Source: JAAYDS01 sp012729155 (GTDB taxonomy: Bacteria; Chloroflexota; Anaerolineae; UBA1429). Taken from it: DNA of 64,000 nt. Below, piece by piece: positions 1 through 9,110 of this stretch (position 1 is its first letter; each line of letters starts with the position of its first letter). Where the stretch lies: NCBI GenBank assembly GCA_036774405.1, contig DAIPBO010000004.1, positions 99,782-163,781 on the forward strand. Direction: 5' to 3'. The notes under the pieces are model-generated. The model did not search any database and was not told where the DNA came from. It worked only from the letters and a program-made list of their open reading frames with translations. A program made the translations under genes and the position numbers.

Positions 1-846
1 GGGCAACACCTGTTGCGTGCTGATGCCTCCGTAAAAAGACAGATGCTGTCCATACTCGCGCTTGACCCAGTCGACATCCATCACTTCGGGCTGGAAAGTG
101 TTGAACACATCCAGGCCCATGTCAATCAGATCGGGGAGTAGCTCAGTGATGTCGCCGCACGAGTGCTGCATAACGAACCTACCAGCCGCCTTGACCCGCG
201 CGTACATCTGCGCGACCCTCGGCTTGATGAACCGGCGCCATAGACGGGGGCCCATTATCAGACCATGCTGCTGTCCCCAGTCGTCGCCAAAGCGAATACA
301 GTCCACAGGAAACTGCAGCATATGGTCGAGCGCTCGCAGGTTGTACTCGAGGATGCGATCGAGCAACTCGTCGACGAATGCCGGTGCAAGCACCATGTCC
401 ATAAGCAGGTTCTCCATGCCGCGCAACGTCCAGGCACGTTCGAACATGGAAAAGCCGATGCCACCGGCCGTGAATATGCCCTCACTCTCGGCCAGCATCT
501 GTTCAAGGCGGCGGCCATTCCGCGCCAGGTCCGGCTCAGGAAAGCGGTAGTTCGCCAGGTCTGGCTCCGGCAGCAGCAGCGTCTCGACGTTGCCGATATC
601 GCGGTCGATGCTGCGGTTCCACACCACACCAAAGTTGTCTCGCCAGCGGTGGTTGCCCAGGTCCTCGAACCAGCCATCGCCCACATGGGCGAGGTGATTG
701 CCGATCTCGAGCTCCAAATCAGGATGGCCGAGGAACGCGGCGGTGGCCTCGCGAGCTTCACTGGTCAGGTCGATCTGCCAGGGGGTGACGTCGGGCTGCT
801 GGTGCGCCAGAGCGGTGAGCAGTCGCTCGCGCCGGGTGATGGTCAT
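1..846 (-). CDS. Uroporphyrinogen decarboxylase (URO-D) family protein, 3' part outside window
   Basis: The frame is open from an ATG at 846 to the window edge (282 codons, no stop), so the C-terminus is missing. A good Shine-Dalgarno, AAGGAGG, lies 8 bases upstream of the ATG. The protein begins MTITRRERLLTALAHQQPD, typical of the divergent URO-D/MtaA-like group. Further in are an FGDDWG segment, a QHSCGDI segment and, at the edge, FYGGISTQQ, the family's 'GGIDTQ'-type strand. In this family the barrel either decarboxylates uroporphyrinogen or moves methyl groups to corrinoids or thiols. The sequence resembles the uncharacterised paralogues seen beside sugar-degradation genes more than true HemE. 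It is divergent from guaA. Family placement is fairly sure; the substrate is unknown. Confidence 0.8.
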   Translation of the reverse strand, partial: MTITRRERLLTALAHQQPDVTPWQIDLTSEAREATAAFLGHPDLELEIGNHLAHVGDGWFEDLGNHRWRDNFGVVWNRSIDRDIGNVETLLLPEPDLANYRFPEPDLARNGRRLEQMLAESEGIFTAGGIGFSMFERAWTLRGMENLLMDMVLAPAFVDELLDRILEYNLRALDHMLQFPVDCIRFGDDWGQQHGLIMGPRLWRRFIKPRVAQMYARVKAAGRFVMQHSCGDITELLPDLIDMGLDVFNTFQPEVMDVDWVKREYGQHLSFYGGISTQQVLP

Positions 847-939
847 AGCAGGTGCCTCCTTGAGGACGGGACAGTGCCGGCGGCCGCGCTGCCTGCCGAC
901 ACGCTGCTAGCGGCGGGCCATGGTAGTGTCTCATAGCAC

Positions 940-968
940 TTGTCGGATGGTGACGCCGACACTATAAT
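940..968 (+). promoter_or_regulatory. Sigma-70-type promoter of guaA
   Basis: TTGTCG at 940-945 and a perfect TATAAT at 963-968 are separated by 17 bases. Transcription would start near 975, leaving a leader of about 37 bases before the guaA ATG. The gap to the divergent URO-D gene is only 165 bases, so this region carries promoters for both strands; no comparably good minus-strand match was seen. Confidence 0.7.
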
Positions 969-1011
969 CGCGAGCGATAGGGTGTGCAATCTCTGACCAG
1001 GTGCAAGCTCA

Positions 1012-2568
1012 ATGACTTTTGCAGGGCGCCAACACGAGACCATCGCCGTGCTCGACTATGGCTCACAGTATGCCCAACTCATTGTCCGCCGCGTGCGCGA
1101 GTGCAACGTCTACGCCGAGCTCGTGCCGTGGAATGTGAGCGCCGATGAGCTGGCACAGATGGCGCCGCGGGGCATCATACTATCGGGCGGGCCCAATAGC
1201 GTCTATGACACCGGGGCGCCGCATCTCAAGCAGCACGTGCTGGGCTTGGGTGTGCCCATCCTGGGCATCTGCTATGGCATGCAACTCCTGGCGCACCAGC
1301 TGGGGGGCGTGGTGGCGCCAGCGCAAGCACGCGAATATGGCCTGACCGAGATCACCGTGCTGTCGCCGGGCTCACCACTGTTTGCGGGGCTAGAGCGCTC
1401 ACTCCAGGTATGGATGAGCCATGGCGATCGCCTGGATGCCTGCCCGTCGGGCTTTGAGCCCATTGCGTCTAGCGAGAACTCGCCCATTGCGGCTATGGCC
1501 GACGAGGCGCGGCGGCTGTATGGCCTGCAGTTTCACCCTGAGGTGGTGCACACGCCCTGGGGCAAAGACATCTTGCGGGCCTTTTGCTTTGGCGTGTGCG
1601 GCTGCCGCGGCGACTGGACACCAGGCTCTTTTGTCGAAGAGAATGTTAGGGCCATTCGCGAGCGCGTTGGGCGTGGCAAGGTCATCTGCGCGGTGTCGGG
1701 CGGTGTCGATTCGATGGTGGTGGCCACGTTGATCGCACGTGCCATCGGCGAACAGCTTACGGTGGTGTTCGTAAACAACGGCGTGTTGCGTCTGGGAGAG
1801 GCCGAGACGACGCGCCAGAGTCTACAGCGCTACCTTGATGCCAACGTGATCTATGTCGATGCCTCTGAGCGCTTTCTTGCGCGGCTCAAGGGCATCCGCG
1901 ACCCTGAGCAAAAGCGCATTATCATCGGGAACGAGTTCATCGCCGTGTTCGAAGAGCGGGCTCGAGAGCTGGGGCAGGTCGATTTTCTGGCACAGGGCAC
2001 GCTCTACCCAGACGTGATCGAGAGCGCCACTGCCCACAACTCGGCAGTCAAGATCAAGACCCACCACAACGTGGGCGGCCTGCCCGCCGACATGCGCATG
2101 GAGCTGATCGAGCCATTGCGCTACCTGTTCAAGGATGAGGTGCGCCAGGTGGGTCTCGCTCTCGGACTGCCAGAGGCGCTGGTTTACCGACCGCCGTTTC
2201 CGGGACCAGGGTTGGCCGTGCGGATCATCGGCGAGGTGACCGCAGAGCGAGTGGCAACGCTGCAGCAGGCCGATGCGATTGTTCGGCACGAGATCGAGGC
2301 GGCAGGGCTGGGGCGCGACATCTGGCAGTACTTTGCCGTTCTCACGCCGCTCAAGAGCGTGGGCGTGATGGGCGATAGCCGCACCTACGCCAACACTGTG
2401 GCAGTGCGCGCCATCACCAGCGAGGACGGCATGACAGCCGACTGGGCACGCATCCCCTACGAAGTGCTGGCGCGCATCTCGAATCGCATCGTCAACCAGG
2501 TGGCAGGTGTCAACCGCGTCGTGTACGACATCTCGAGCAAGCCACCGGCCACTATCGAGTGGGAGTGA
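1012..2568 (+). CDS. guaA: GMP synthase (glutamine-hydrolysing)
   Basis: Converts XMP to GMP using glutamine and ATP in the cytosol, in purine biosynthesis. The 518-residue length is normal for the fused two-domain enzyme. The N-terminal class I glutamine amidotransferase has the nucleophile elbow GICYGMQ (Cys87) and the FHPEV histidine/glutamate segment. Next comes the ATP-pyrophosphatase domain with the P-loop SGGVDSMV. The C-terminal dimerisation region ends in the conserved KPPATIEWE. A TATAAT-type promoter lies upstream. It is the first gene of a plus-strand run that continues through the next six genes with small gaps. Identification is very secure. Confidence 0.98.
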   Translation: MTFAGRQHETIAVLDYGSQYAQLIVRRVRECNVYAELVPWNVSADELAQMAPRGIILSGGPNSVYDTGAPHLKQHVLGLGVPILGICYGMQLLAHQLGGVVAPAQAREYGLTEITVLSPGSPLFAGLERSLQVWMSHGDRLDACPSGFEPIASSENSPIAAMADEARRLYGLQFHPEVVHTPWGKDILRAFCFGVCGCRGDWTPGSFVEENVRAIRERVGRGKVICAVSGGVDSMVVATLIARAIGEQLTVVFVNNGVLRLGEAETTRQSLQRYLDANVIYVDASERFLARLKGIRDPEQKRIIIGNEFIAVFEERARELGQVDFLAQGTLYPDVIESATAHNSAVKIKTHHNVGGLPADMRMELIEPLRYLFKDEVRQVGLALGLPEALVYRPPFPGPGLAVRIIGEVTAERVATLQQADAIVRHEIEAAGLGRDIWQYFAVLTPLKSVGVMGDSRTYANTVAVRAITSEDGMTADWARIPYEVLARISNRIVNQVAGVNRVVYDISSKPPATIEWE

Positions 2569-2605
2569 CCGCCGTAAGGCAGCACAGGAAGCAGAGGAGT
2601 GAGAC

Positions 2606-5059
2606 ATGGCCCCTATTCAGGCAGATGAACCCATGGTGAGCAACGCAGCCAGGTTGCTGATCTATCGCCGTGGCGCCTGGGTCATCTCGCCAGCAGATGC
2701 CGGCGTATTTGCCGGGCCTGATGATGGCGCGGCTGGACAGCTCTGCTATCTGCTGCAGAGCGCTGACGCTCGTCCGTTGGTGGCTGACCTCTGTCAGCGC
2801 GTCACGAAGGCGTTTCGCGAGGCCTACGCTGCCGATGATGGCGCCCCTGCAGTGGCGCTACGTGCAGGTCTATTGGCGGCCAACGAGGCGCTCTTTGATC
2901 ATAACGTGCGCGCCGACGCCGATGCTCGCCTCTTGATGGGCATGGCTTGTGTGCTGGTCCAGGGGCAGACCATCTACATGGGAAGGCTGGGGCCGGCATG
3001 TGCCTGGGTTCTGGAAGGCGATGAGCTGGTGCAGTTTCCCGAGCACTCGCTATGGCACGAACTGGGCGAGGCTCTGCTCGACATCAGCCAAGAGCCCCCG
3101 CTCGGTTTGCGTATCGACATCGAGCCAGAGCTGGCGCAGCAACGTGTGGCGCCTGGGGCGAGGGTGGTGCTTATCACCCAGGATTTGCGACGCAGGTTGC
3201 AGCCGACGGCGCTGCGTCGTTTGCTCGATGAGGATGATGAGGCGCTACGTGCCGAGCTGTTGGCGGCGGCGCAGGGCAGAGACCTGGGCATGGTGGTGGC
3301 GCCGGTCGTACAGCTGAGCGCACCCATGACAGCCGCGGCGGTGGCAAACACAAGCATCGCACCAGAAGATGCGGCGCCCCGAGAGCTCGAAGACGAAGCG
3401 TTCGATGACGACGAGGCATTCGAGGCCGAGACACTGACAGGCGAAGGGCTGCCTGTGGACCAGGCCAGCGAGGCCGATATCGACGAGAGCCCCCTGGAAG
3501 AGCCCGCCGAGACAATAGCTGAAGAGGCTCCGCTACCACGCCCGCCCGTGACGCCACGGCCAGCGACGCCACTCTCGGACGCATGGAACCTGCCCCCCAC
3601 AGATGAAACGACCGATGACGAATGGGATGACGAGGGCCGTTCTTCGGACGCTGAACCGACGTTCGAGCCGGCGGCAGAGCTGCCGCACGACCACATCGAC
3701 CTCAATGCGCGTGCCGAGCAGGCCGCCCGTACCGCTGGTCGGGCCCTGCGGCGCGGCGTGCGCCGTGCCCGCAACGATGCAGAGGATGTGCTGCTGAAGG
3801 TGCTACCAGACCGGCTGCCCGAGCGGCCAGAGCGACGGACCGAAGCTGCGCCGTCGATCTCGCCAGCCAGCCAGTCGTTGGTCGTTGTTGCGCTGTTGCT
3901 GCCGCTATTGGTGCTGTTTACTGTGATCATGGTGCGCGTGCAGTACAACCGTGAGCTAGACGGGCGACGTGGCTCCATTCACCAGACAGCGCTATCAGAG
4001 TACGACCAGGCCATCAATGCCAGCAGCCCCGAGCTGCGCGCCGACGGGCTGTACCGTACGCTCGAGCTCACAGAGGCGGGGCTGGCGATTCTACCCGGTG
4101 ACACGCTGTTGGTTGACCTGCGCATGCGCACGACCCTCAAGCTGGATGAGGTGGAAAAGGTCGAGCGGTTGTTCCACTTTAAGCGGTTGGACTCTTTCAC
4201 CACGGGGGGCACGGTGGTCAATCAGCCGAGCCGTATCGTCATCTCTGACAAGAGCGCTTTTGTGCTCAACAAGGGCGCCGGACAGGTGCACGGCTACACC
4301 CTCAGCGACGTTGGCGATGCCGTGAGTTCGCGCGCCGAGATTCAAGTGCCGCTACGCGAGGGGCAGACCATCGGCGCGACGCCGGTGGGCGAACTCATCG
4401 ACATGGCCTACCTGGCCCCCACGGGCAGCCGCACGGCGGGCGATCTCGTGGTGCTCGATCGCACCGGCACGCTGTGGGCCTGGCGCAACGAAACCTTTCA
4501 GCCTATACCTGTCGGCGATAGCGATCGCTGGGTCAAGCCGGTTGCCATCGGCGCGTACATGGGCAACCTGTATGTGCTCGACCCGATGGGCGAACGCATT
4601 CTGAAGTACCTGCCCACCAACAATGCCTATACCACGCCGCCGTTCCCATACCTGAGCTCGACGGTGACGGTGGATATGCTTGGGGCCGTGGATATGGCCA
4701 TCGATGGCAACGTCTATGTGCTGTTTGCCGACGGCACCATCCACAAGTTCTTTGAGGGCGAAGAGGTCGCCTTCCCAATGACAGGCCTGCCCTCACCCAT
4801 GCGCAACCCCAGCTCGATCTTTGTCTCAGGCCCCCAGGAGCCCGAGGCTGAGGGCTATCTCTATGTGACCGACTGGGGCAACCAGCGCATCGTGCAGTTC
4901 GACAAAGCTGGCAACTACCTGCGGTCGTTCAAGGCCAACACGAGCGAACCCTACATGGAGGCGCTGGGCAGCGTGTTTGTGGATGAGACCACCGCCCGCA
5001 TGTTCATCTTTAGTGAACGGCAATTCGTCCTCGTGTCGTTGCCGCCGTTGGGCAACTGA
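2606..5059 (+). CDS. Membrane protein: PP2C-like pseudophosphatase domain, acidic linker, TM helix, beta-propeller-like C-terminus
   Basis: 817 residues in four parts. Residues about 10-240 follow the pattern of PP2C phosphatases, but where active members have a VGDSR-type metal motif this one reads LGPACAW, and no clear metal aspartates are seen, so activity is doubtful. Residues about 250-370 are acidic and proline-rich low complexity. A basic helix at 375-412 leads into one TM segment at 425-444. The outer C-terminal part (about 530-815) has repeated 'DLVVLDRTG', 'LYVLDP' and 'YVTDWGNQRIVQFD' segments, which look like NHL/six-bladed propeller repeats. The start is supported by GGAG about 8 bases upstream. 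It lies 37 bases after guaA and 2 bases before tsaD. It may sense something outside and signal inside; that is inference. Confidence 0.7.
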   Translation: MAPIQADEPMVSNAARLLIYRRGAWVISPADAGVFAGPDDGAAGQLCYLLQSADARPLVADLCQRVTKAFREAYAADDGAPAVALRAGLLAANEALFDHNVRADADARLLMGMACVLVQGQTIYMGRLGPACAWVLEGDELVQFPEHSLWHELGEALLDISQEPPLGLRIDIEPELAQQRVAPGARVVLITQDLRRRLQPTALRRLLDEDDEALRAELLAAAQGRDLGMVVAPVVQLSAPMTAAAVANTSIAPEDAAPRELEDEAFDDDEAFEAETLTGEGLPVDQASEADIDESPLEEPAETIAEEAPLPRPPVTPRPATPLSDAWNLPPTDETTDDEWDDEGRSSDAEPTFEPAAELPHDHIDLNARAEQAARTAGRALRRGVRRARNDAEDVLLKVLPDRLPERPERRTEAAPSISPASQSLVVVALLLPLLVLFTVIMVRVQYNRELDGRRGSIHQTALSEYDQAINASSPELRADGLYRTLELTEAGLAILPGDTLLVDLRMRTTLKLDEVEKVERLFHFKRLDSFTTGGTVVNQPSRIVISDKSAFVLNKGAGQVHGYTLSDVGDAVSSRAEIQVPLREGQTIGATPVGELIDMAYLAPTGSRTAGDLVVLDRTGTLWAWRNETFQPIPVGDSDRWVKPVAIGAYMGNLYVLDPMGERILKYLPTNNAYTTPPFPYLSSTVTVDMLGAVDMAIDGNVYVLFADGTIHKFFEGEEVAFPMTGLPSPMRNPSSIFVSGPQEPEAEGYLYVTDWGNQRIVQFDKAGNYLRSFKANTSEPYMEALGSVFVDETTARMFIFSERQFVLVSLPPLGN

Positions 5060-5061
5060 CC

Positions 5062-6150
5062 ATGACCCACATTCTGGCCATCGAGACATCCTGTGACGAG
5101 ACCAGTGCGGCCGTCGTTCGTGATGGGCGCGATGTGGTCTCTAGCGTCGTTGCCTCTCAGATCGAGCTGCATCGCGAATATGGCGGCGTCTTTCCAGAGA
5201 TGGCCTCTCGCCAACATGTCATCGCCATCACGCCGGTGATACGCGAATCTCTGCGACGCGCCGAGATGGCGCTTGCCGACATCGACGCGGTTGCGGTGGT
5301 GCACGGGCCTGGCCTGGCTGGTTCTCTGCTGGTGGGGCTCAACGCCGCCAAGGCGCTGGCCTACGGCGCAGGCCTGCCGCTGGTGGGCGTCAACCACATC
5401 GAGGCCCATATCTATGCCAACTGGATCCGTAGCGATCCCGATGGTGAGGTGGCACCGGTTGCGCCGGCCTTTCCGCTGGTGTGCCTGATCGTCTCTGGCG
5501 GCCACACGGAGCTGGTGCACGTCACGGGGCACCATGAGTATCGTTGGCTCGGGGGCACCGTCGATGATGCTGCTGGCGAGGCCTTTGACAAGGTTGCTCG
5601 CTTGCTGGGGCTGGGCTATCCCGGTGGGCCGCTTATCGAACGTGCCGCGGCTAAGGGCAATCCACAGGCGTACGACTTGCCTTCTAGCCTGCGAGTGGCG
5701 CCCTATGATTTCTCCTTTTCGGGGCTCAAGACCGCTGTGCTGCGTCAGGTGCAGGAAGTACAGCGCAGCCAGGGAACAGACGTGACGAACCGTGGCGTGC
5801 GGTTGGCCGATGCATCCATCGCACCAGGGCAGGTAGACATGCCTGTGGCCGACCTGGCAGCGTCGTTTCAGTATGCGGCAGTAGAGATACTGGCTGAAAA
5901 GACAGTGGCAGCCGCGGCCGAGTATGGCGCGACTCAGATTGTGCTGGCAGGCGGTGTGGCGGCCAATAAGGCCCTGCGAGTCCGGCTTGCTGAGCTAGCG
6001 CCAGTGCCTGTGCGCTTTCCGCCCATCCGCTACTGCACCGACAATGCGGCCATGGTCGGCATCGCCGCGCACTATCGCTTTGTGGCGGGCTTGAGGTCGG
6101 GGCTCGATCTTGATGTTCAGCCCGCACTTCTGCTGGTGGCCGAACGGTGA
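5062..6150 (+). CDS. tsaD: tRNA N6-adenosine threonylcarbamoyltransferase
   Basis: Transfers the threonylcarbamoyl group to A37 of ANN-decoding tRNAs, working with TsaB and TsaE (neither is in the window). The start MTHILAIETSCDETSAAVV is diagnostic. The metal-binding pair is in VNHIEAH. The ASKHA phosphate loops SGGHTEL and GGVAANKALR are present, as is the C-terminal YCTDNAAM motif. The 362-residue length is normal, although there is an extra stretch around residues 235-265. It starts 2 bases after the stop of the preceding gene, and its stop overlaps the next gene's GTG start by 4 bases (GTGA). Confidence 0.97.
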   Translation: MTHILAIETSCDETSAAVVRDGRDVVSSVVASQIELHREYGGVFPEMASRQHVIAITPVIRESLRRAEMALADIDAVAVVHGPGLAGSLLVGLNAAKALAYGAGLPLVGVNHIEAHIYANWIRSDPDGEVAPVAPAFPLVCLIVSGGHTELVHVTGHHEYRWLGGTVDDAAGEAFDKVARLLGLGYPGGPLIERAAAKGNPQAYDLPSSLRVAPYDFSFSGLKTAVLRQVQEVQRSQGTDVTNRGVRLADASIAPGQVDMPVADLAASFQYAAVEILAEKTVAAAAEYGATQIVLAGGVAANKALRVRLAELAPVPVRFPPIRYCTDNAAMVGIAAHYRFVAGLRSGLDLDVQPALLLVAER

Positions 6151-6455
6151 ATCGTACGTTCTATGAGCAGGTGTACGCCCTGGTACGGCGGGTGCCCGCT
6201 GGCAAGGTGGTTACTTACGGGCAGGTGGCGCGAGCGCTCGGCGCCCCGCGTGCCGCCCGCACCGTGGGGTGGGCCATGCGGGCTTGCCCCGCTGATGTGC
6301 CCTGGCATCGGGTGGTGAATGGGCGTGGGGCGGTGAGCCCCCGTGGTGATACGCCAGGCGAGTGGATACAGCGCGACCTGCTCGAGGCCGAGGGGGTCGA
6401 GTTCGGCCTAGCCGGTTGCATCGACCTCGCCACAGCCTGTTGGGACGGCATCTAG
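6147..6455 (+). CDS. Alkyltransferase-like protein (ATL), MGMT family without the reactive cysteine
   Basis: 102 residues matching the C-terminal DNA-binding/active-site domain of O6-methylguanine-DNA methyltransferase: PAGKVVTYGQVA followed by the helix-turn-helix ARTVGWAM. The active site, PCHRV in true MGMT, reads PWHRVV here, so the alkyl-accepting cysteine is replaced by tryptophan. ATL proteins are known to bind O6-alkylguanine without repairing it and to flag it for nucleotide excision repair. The start is a GTG overlapping the tsaD stop, so translation is probably coupled. Confidence 0.88.
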   Translation: MNRTFYEQVYALVRRVPAGKVVTYGQVARALGAPRAARTVGWAMRACPADVPWHRVVNGRGAVSPRGDTPGEWIQRDLLEAEGVEFGLAGCIDLATACWDGI

Positions 6456-6478
6456 ACGAGACAACCTGCGCTGGGAGA

Positions 6479-8575
6479 ATGCGTTTGAGCGAGCAATGGA
6501 TCCCCTTTACCTGCACGCTGGACTGTGGTAGCCGCTGTGAGCTGCTCGGCCTGGTAAGAGATGGACGCCTGGTGCGCATCGACACGTCTGCGGGTCTCGA
6601 TCCGCTCGACAGGCCCAGGCTGATCCCCTGTGCCCGTGGCCGTGCTCAGAGGCGCTGGCTGAGCGCAGAGAACAGGGTGGGCACACCGTGGATGCGCTCT
6701 GCCACTGGCGAGTTGGTGCGTGCCTCGTGGCAGGCTGCGCTCGACGCTGTGGCCGCGGAGTTGGTGCGGGTGCGCGAGCAGTGGGGGGCAGAGGCGATCA
6801 TGTTGGCCACCGGCGCAGGCTCGGGCGGGGGGCGCGGCTTTTCGGGCGCGTCGGCCGCTGCACGGCTCTTTTCGCACTGGGCCGCTGTCACCCAGACCGT
6901 GGGCAACCTCAGCCATCACAGCGCGACCTGGGTCGAGCTGAATATGCTGGGGCAAGAGGTGCCCGCCGATGACCGCGCGACGCTGTTGGCGTCGCGCCTG
7001 ATCGTACTGTGGGGCAACAACCCCGCTGATACGCGGATGGGGCCCAACACCGAGCACTATATTCGCCTCGCGCGCGATCGTGGCGCTCAAGTCGTCTTGA
7101 TCGACCCGCGTCTGTCGGACAGCGGCGCACTGTGCGACGTGTGGCTGCCGATTAGGCCTGGCACCGACGCCGCCCTGGTGGCAGGGCTCGTCTACATGCT
7201 CGAGACCTGGGGGGCCGTCGACCGCGCTTTCCTAGAGAGTCACGCCAGCGGCTATGAGGTCTATCAGTCATACGTTATGGGGCGCTCTGATGCCGTGCCC
7301 AAGACGCCGGCGTGGGCCAGCGAGATCACCGGCCTGCCAGTCGAGCGTATCGAGTGGCTGGCACAGCAGTTTGCTGCAGTGCGGCCGGCAAGCATCCTGC
7401 CCGGCTGGGGGCCGCAACGTGCGCTGTGGGGCGAGCAGTTCCATCGCGCTATGATCACCCTGGCCTGTGTGACGGGCAATATGGGCAAGCCTGGCGCCGC
7501 ACTGCCCGGCGTGGGCGTCAGGAATAATCGCATGCAGCTGCCACGGCTGCCGTATGGCGAACACCGTGCCGCGCGCACGCTGCATAACGCCTCCTGGGCA
7601 CAGGCCATCAGCCAGGGCACCCTCGCGCCACCCATCAAGCTGGCCTTTATCGCTGCCAGCAACCTGGTCAACCGCAGCAGCAACACTTGGGCATGCCTGC
7701 GCGCGTTGCAGTCGCTCGACACGGTCGTCGTGCTCGACCCCTTTATGACGCCTACAGCCAAGTTGGCCGATATCGTGCTGCCCATCAACACCGACCTCGA
7801 GCGGAGCGATGTGGTTACCGGCTGGGGATCGGATATGCACCTGTTTGCCTCACAGCAGGTGGCCGAGACGCCCGATGCCGCTCGTAGCGACTACTGGGTA
7901 TGCGCCGAGATCGCGCAGCGGCTTGGCATTGGCTCTGTCTATACGGCCGGCAAGACACCGGACGAGTGGTTGGCCGCCTGGCGCTCTGAGCCGACGGACG
8001 CGTTGGCTGCCCTCGACGGCCAGGGCGTGCTGCGCTACGACGGAGCTCTGAGAGTAGCGCTGGCCGACTTTTGCCGCGATCCAGGGCGGCACCCATTACC
8101 GACCGCCAGCGGACGTATCGAGATATGCAGTGAGGCGGCCGCCCAGAAGGGCCTGCCGCGCGTGCCGTCTTACGTAGCGGCCCAGCCAAACCCGCCTGAG
8201 ATGGCCCTGCCACTGCAGCTGTTGACGCCACACCACAAACTCCGTGCGAACTCGGGCCACGGCGGCAACCCCTGGTTGCGGCAGATCGATGACCAGTATC
8301 TTTGGATCAACCCACGCGACGCAACAGCGCGCGGCCTTGTCGATGGGAAGAGGGTGCGCGTGCGCAACGCCCTTGGTGTCGTCGAGTGCCCAGCAAGGGT
8401 AACCGAACGCATCATGCCTGGCGTGGTCTGCCTGCCGCAAGGGGCCTGGTTTAGCCCCGACGAGCAGGGCGTCGACCAGGCAGGCTCGGCCAATGTGCTC
8501 ACATCGCTGGACGTGACGCCGACCGGTGGCAACACCACTCACTCGGTTTGGGTAGAGGTGGAGCGCTATGACTGA
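6479..8575 (+). CDS. Molybdopterin oxidoreductase, DMSO-reductase family (DmsA-like catalytic subunit)
   Basis: A predicted Mo/W-bis-MGD enzyme of 698 residues. The N-terminal 4Fe-4S ligand set CTLDCGSRC plus a distal IPCARGRA resembles DmsA. Also DmsA-like are the GNNPADTRMG pterin-binding segment, LIDPRLSDS, LPGWGPQR and the cofactor-binding DIVLPINTDLERSD; a molybdopterin-dinucleotide-binding domain ends the protein. No twin-arginine signal is visible, so a cytoplasmic location is likely. ATG 6479 is very close to its GGGAGA; an in-frame TTG at 6485 would be better spaced. It overlaps the next (FeS) gene by 8 bases. The substrate (S-oxide, N-oxide, selenate-like oxyanion or other) cannot be read from sequence. 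There is no in-frame TGA, so it is not a selenoprotein. Confidence 0.88.
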   Translation: MRLSEQWIPFTCTLDCGSRCELLGLVRDGRLVRIDTSAGLDPLDRPRLIPCARGRAQRRWLSAENRVGTPWMRSATGELVRASWQAALDAVAAELVRVREQWGAEAIMLATGAGSGGGRGFSGASAAARLFSHWAAVTQTVGNLSHHSATWVELNMLGQEVPADDRATLLASRLIVLWGNNPADTRMGPNTEHYIRLARDRGAQVVLIDPRLSDSGALCDVWLPIRPGTDAALVAGLVYMLETWGAVDRAFLESHASGYEVYQSYVMGRSDAVPKTPAWASEITGLPVERIEWLAQQFAAVRPASILPGWGPQRALWGEQFHRAMITLACVTGNMGKPGAALPGVGVRNNRMQLPRLPYGEHRAARTLHNASWAQAISQGTLAPPIKLAFIAASNLVNRSSNTWACLRALQSLDTVVVLDPFMTPTAKLADIVLPINTDLERSDVVTGWGSDMHLFASQQVAETPDAARSDYWVCAEIAQRLGIGSVYTAGKTPDEWLAAWRSEPTDALAALDGQGVLRYDGALRVALADFCRDPGRHPLPTASGRIEICSEAAAQKGLPRVPSYVAAQPNPPEMALPLQLLTPHHKLRANSGHGGNPWLRQIDDQYLWINPRDATARGLVDGKRVRVRNALGVVECPARVTERIMPGVVCLPQGAWFSPDEQGVDQAGSANVLTSLDVTPTGGNTTHSVWVEVERYD

Positions 8576-9107
8576 GCGCGTCTTTGTCGTCGATATCGGC
8601 GCCTGCACAGGCTGCCAGACATGTGCTGTGGCCTGCCTCGACCGCGCCGATCTGGGCGACGACGGCTGGCTGCTGCGCATTCAGGCCGAAGAGCGCGGCG
8701 TCTTTCCCCAGGTGACGGTGCGCTTTCGTGTAGCGCACTGCTGGCACTGTGAACAACCCGCCTGTATGGCAGCCTGCGACTGGGGAGCCATCACAGTGGA
8801 CTCTGGTGGCGTGGTGGGCCTCGACCGCGCCGCCTGCACAGGTTGTGGCGCATGCGTCAAGGCCTGCCCCTTTGGGGCCATGCAGCTACTCGCTGATGGC
8901 CTGGCCGCCAAGTGCGACGGGTGCCCCGAGCAGCTTGCTGTGGGAGAGCAACCGGTCTGTGTTCGGGCCTGCCCCATGCGAGCGCTGGCGTTCGGCTCGC
9001 CAGATGTGTTCAATGACCGCCCACGGGTGGATGATAGCGCCTTTGAGCGGCACGGCCTGGGCCCACGAGTGAGACACCTGTTGCGCCCAGAGGGCAGGGA
9101 GGTCTAG
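8568..9107 (+). CDS. Ferredoxin-like electron-transfer subunit with four 4Fe-4S motifs (DmsB-like)
   Basis: 179 residues with the four cysteine clusters of DmsB/NrfC proteins: CTGCQTCAVAC, CWHCEQPACMAAC, CTGCGACVKACP and CDGCP...CVRACP. It should pass electrons to the molybdopterin subunit encoded just upstream; the two genes overlap as ATGACTGA. No membrane anchor (DmsC/NrfD type) follows, which differs from the classical operon, so the electron donor must be soluble or encoded elsewhere. Confidence 0.9.
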   Translation: MTERVFVVDIGACTGCQTCAVACLDRADLGDDGWLLRIQAEERGVFPQVTVRFRVAHCWHCEQPACMAACDWGAITVDSGGVVGLDRAACTGCGACVKACPFGAMQLLADGLAAKCDGCPEQLAVGEQPVCVRACPMRALAFGSPDVFNDRPRVDDSAFERHGLGPRVRHLLRPEGREV

Positions 9108-9110
9108 CGC

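Noticed and set aside
6479..8575. Possible selenocysteine in the molybdopterin enzyme because selA is adjacent
   Set aside because: The frame runs to its natural end with no internal TGA.
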